Source of the DNA: Isochrysis galbana
Taxonomy: Eukaryota > Haptophyta > Isochrysidales > Isochrysidaceae
Length of the DNA: 64,000 nucleotides
Reading direction: 5' to 3'
NCBI GenBank assembly: GCA_018136815.1
Contig: CM030931.1
Span: 691,511 to 755,510, forward strand
Position numbers and translations under genes: made by a program. How positions within the stretch are numbered: position 1 is the first letter of the stretch; every line of letters begins with the position of its first letter. The notes under the pieces were generated by a model, which saw only the letters and a list, made by a program, of their open reading frames with translations, searched no databases and was not told the DNA's origin. Below, one piece after another: positions 61,555 to 64,000 of the stretch.

Positions 61555-62561
61555 GGACTAGGGCGGTCAAACAGGGGCTTTTTAACTATTAGTCAGGGTT
61601 GGGCTGCATTTTTTGACCGTGGCGCGAGGCCCAATAAAAAACCTTCAGGGGGGGCCACCTGCCGCCACGAAAATCTTAGCCAGGAAATGGTGCGATTCTC
61701 CCCCCCTCCCCCCCCCTCCGTCACGCGCGCTCACGCTCTACCCGTAAAGAATGGGCGGTCGCGCCCGCGGGGGGATCGATTCCTTTATATCTAAGCTACA
61801 TTCGGCATTTGATTCCCGCCCGATGCAGCGCCGTGTCGGGCTGCCGACAGTCCGACCACCCCCTGACCCTCTGGCATCATGGCCCGCGCAGCCCACCCAG
61901 CTCCTCACAGCGCGCGCACGCGGCTACCCTGGCTGCCGCAGACCCCGCCCTGACCATCTCGACCCGCCCCTCGCAGGATTTGCCCTCACTCGAACTCGGC
62001 ATCGAGAACCAGGACCAGCTCACCGACGCGGCCGTCCACGCGTGGCTGACAAGCCTCCGCGTTGAGGCTGCCCTCGCGGCCCTCCTCTCTCTGACAGTGC
62101 CAGATTCGGCGCTGATCGATGAGGCAAGACCCGTGGGTGGCCTCAGGACGGGCCACGTCGTAGCTCTCTACGCCGCGGCGAGCAAAAAAGCCCAAGATCT
62201 TGCCAGAGCGCCTCACAGCGCATCTGGCGGGAACCCACCACCCAAAGCAGAAATCATCTTCTGCCGCTGGGTGGTGGGCTTGGCAGGCGGTATTGGGAAT
62301 CAACCCATACTGCCAATGACGCGCGACGGCGCGACGAAAGCGCTCCTGGCACGCGGAGCTCGCGCAGCCAAGGCGCACTCCAAGGTCTTGGCAATACTTG
62401 ACATGAAGTCAAGGAGAGCCATAGACCGCGGAGCCGACGCGGCGTCCGTCGATCTCCGGTGGGCAGCAGAGGCAGAGGGCCTTTGGCGGTCCGCCGCCAA
62501 ACCTTTCAACATTGGCAAAAGCGACAGCGGCGACGGGCCAGAGAGTGGGGGAGGCGGCGGT

Positions 62562-62597
<36 letters not shown>

Positions 62598-64000
62598 AGC
62601 GGTGGCAATGAGCCTACCCCACCGATCCAAGCGGCGGCGCCACTCAGTCCGCGGATAGTTCGCTGGCTGATCGCGTGCGGCACGGCATCACCAGGCTCGC
62701 CATTGCGAGCTCTTGCGGGGGCCATACTGCCACTCACAGCCATAAGTGAGTTCGTTGGCTGTGGCTCCCGCTCACATTGGGTCCCACGCCGGCAGCAACA
62801 AGCTCTGCGAGTCACGCAGGCTGAGCTGCGTTTGGAGCTACGGCGGAGCTCCCGACTGCACAACGAGCTTGCGGAGCGGGATGTGGCCATGGCGGCGCTG
62901 CACAAGATCAAGACGATGCGGGTGGTCGTCGGGTGGTTCTCGTCGCCGGTGTGCGCGATCATCTACCAGGTATGTGGCACTGCAAGAGTGCATGCGCAAG
63001 CACAGCCACGCGTGTAGCATGCACTCACGCCTGGTTGCCTTTCCGCTCGCAGGTGGCTAAGTACGTGGCGCTCTGCTCGTCAAAGGGCTATGCGATTGGC
63101 GCCAAGTTCCGCGAGTGGATGGACGCGAGGCTTGCCGACATGGTAGACGCCTCCACCGACGCCGTGCTCGGAAACGTTGAGGACCTGCTGGCCATCTGCG
63201 GATCTCGCTCGTACGTCTTCTTCCTCAACGCCGCCGTGACCGAGCGCCTGCTCACGCAGGAGGGTACTCTTCGGACGTTCCTCGAGGAGGAGGAGATGAT
63301 GGCGGAGAAGGCGGGCGGCAAGCTACGCGGCTCCATCCTCAAGGGCGCCTCCTCTCCCGAGATCATGGCCGCGGTGCGAGCGATGTCTATCCTGTCGGAC
63401 ACCGTTCTCTGGCCTCTCTTGCGTGCCATCAAGTTCGGTCCGGAGCAGCGCGCGCTCGACGTCCTTCCCGACGTCTGGCCCGCCGCGATCGATTTCTTCG
63501 CTAAGGCGTCCGCGGACCCGCAAGGCGTGATAGACGGGAGCGTACGGTTGGACTTGGGGCCGCACGCTCCGACGCTGCCCGAGTTGACTCCCGGACAGGA
63601 GAGGCGCAGCTCTCGAGCGGCCATCGACTCCAATAGAATTAGGGAGCGGGCCGCCGGCGACGAGTTCGTGGGCAAGTTGCTCGCAGCTGCGTTCGAGGCC
63701 ATGGTGCCGGCGACGCAGAACCATGCGGCCGAGTTCATCGCGCCCGACGGCAAGCTATGCAAGGCTAAGCTCACGTCCGAGATCCGCGCCAAGTACGATG
63801 CACTTCTTGCTACTAGCACCCCCGTCGAGAGGCTACACGCTCTCGGGAAAGCGAGTGACAAGGTGGCCGGCCAGCAGCGCGCCGACTCGCGCGCCGGTAT
63901 CGCGTTGGGCAAGTTCAATCACCAAGGCGAGTGGCTCGACAGCAAAACCTCGACAGAGCTCGAGGCGGTGTTTCGTATCGCTTGGCGAGAGGCGCGGCTC
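61555..64000 (+). mobile_element. 5' portion of a transposon-like element, continuing past the window
   Basis: It starts with ctagggcggtcaaacagggg, an end motif repeated at 37176 and related to motifs near 487 and 51033 (inverted). The first 650 bp match 37170-37870. It contains the multi-exon ORF described separately, and its right end lies outside the window. A DNA transposon with short terminal repeats is my preferred reading, but no transposase motif is recognised. Confidence 0.55.
61809..64000 (+). CDS. Unidentified transposon-associated protein, partial, two visible exons
   Basis: The frame is open from 61809 (no ATG at its start; an upstream exon or later Met is likely) to a donor cag|gtatgt at about 62970. 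An ~83-bp intron ends at ctcgcag (63052), and a second exon stays open from 63053 to the window end. Visible features: a short basic/Ala-rich N-terminal domain (DLARAPHSASGG), a poly-Gly stretch around 62550-62600 encoded by ggt/ggc microsatellite, then helical sequence (QVAKYVALCSSKGYAIGAKF, LEEEEMMAEKAGGKLRGSIL, SILSDTVLWPLLRAIKFG, VLPDVWPAAIDFFAKASADP). I do not recognise the family. Its multi-copy nature (see 37170) argues for a transposon protein rather than a host gene. Confidence 0.5.

Noticed and set aside
63088-63918. 276-residue minus-strand frame at the window end
   Set aside because: It is the antisense of the plus-strand second exon of the transposon-associated protein, which has the better amino-acid character and a clean splice junction.
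61809-64000. hAT, KDZ or Ginger-type transposase
   Set aside because: No DDE/RW or zinc-finger pattern could be seen in the visible part, so no transposase family is claimed.

Overview
This window looks like nuclear DNA of a GC-rich, repeat-laden protist. A haptophyte or a related chromist alga is my best guess, but this is inference only. Supporting points are genes with short GT-AG introns, an intron-bearing tRNA-Tyr, TTAGGG-like repeats, chromodomain Ty3/gypsy retroelements, a tyrosine-recombinase element, and eukaryotic families (AGC kinase, NAF1, Furry, PUB, TLDc, GT37-like fucosyltransferase, RING membrane protein, multi-exon folate enzyme). No operons are seen; host genes are separated by dense repeats.

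Layout. 1-2.1 kb: no gene, a dispersed repeat. 2.1-5.0 kb: AGC-type protein kinase (-). 5.1-7.2 kb: low-complexity DNA. 7.2 kb: tRNA-Tyr with a 16-nt intron. 7.6-9.9 kb: LTR-retroelement pieces. 10.0-11.4 kb: frameshifted tyrosine recombinase followed by a split direct repeat. 11.4-12.8 kb: fucosyltransferase-like gene. 14.7-16.4 kb: NAF1 (-). 16.8-17.8 kb: coiled-coil gene with frame breaks. 17.8-22.9 kb: nested repeats. 23.3-31.4 kb: very large Furry-like gene. 31.7-33.0 kb: repeats. 33.8-34.7 kb: TLDc protein with a leader. 35.7-36.3 kb: PUB-domain protein. 36.8-37.0 kb: large palindrome. 37.2-42.3 kb: transposon and chromovirus remnants. 42.4-49.0 kb: a complete element with terminal inverted repeats. 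49.6-50.9 kb: another chromovirus copy and tandem repeats. 51.5-53.6 kb: FolD/MTHFD in six exons. 54.4-55.4 kb: RING membrane protein. 55.9-57.7 kb: chromovirus LTR, leader and Gag start. 58.5-60.5 kb: three-exon TPR protein. 61.6-64.0 kb: 5' part of an unidentified transposon-like element running off the window.

The most interesting object is the 6.65-kb element at 42383-49031. Its ~0.7-0.8 kb terminal inverted repeats begin AG and end CT, carry telomere-like tracts at the tips, a 12-bp iteron in seven copies and a 10-bp tandem array. Between them are a GIY-YIG nuclease, a protein resembling the giant-virus DUF5871 (putative ssDNA-binding) family, a small protein resembling giant-virus DUF5754, a hydrophobic Ala/Gly-rich ORF, and a 1079-residue polymerase. 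That polymerase joins a TV-Pol-like (superfamily-A-related) domain to a family-B 3'-5' exonuclease domain and stops before the family-B palm motifs. No capsid, ATPase, protease or integrase gene is present. It looks like a virus-derived, capsidless, self-replicating linear replicon or transposon with its own proofreading polymerase architecture. Family names are from motif recognition only; no searches were run.
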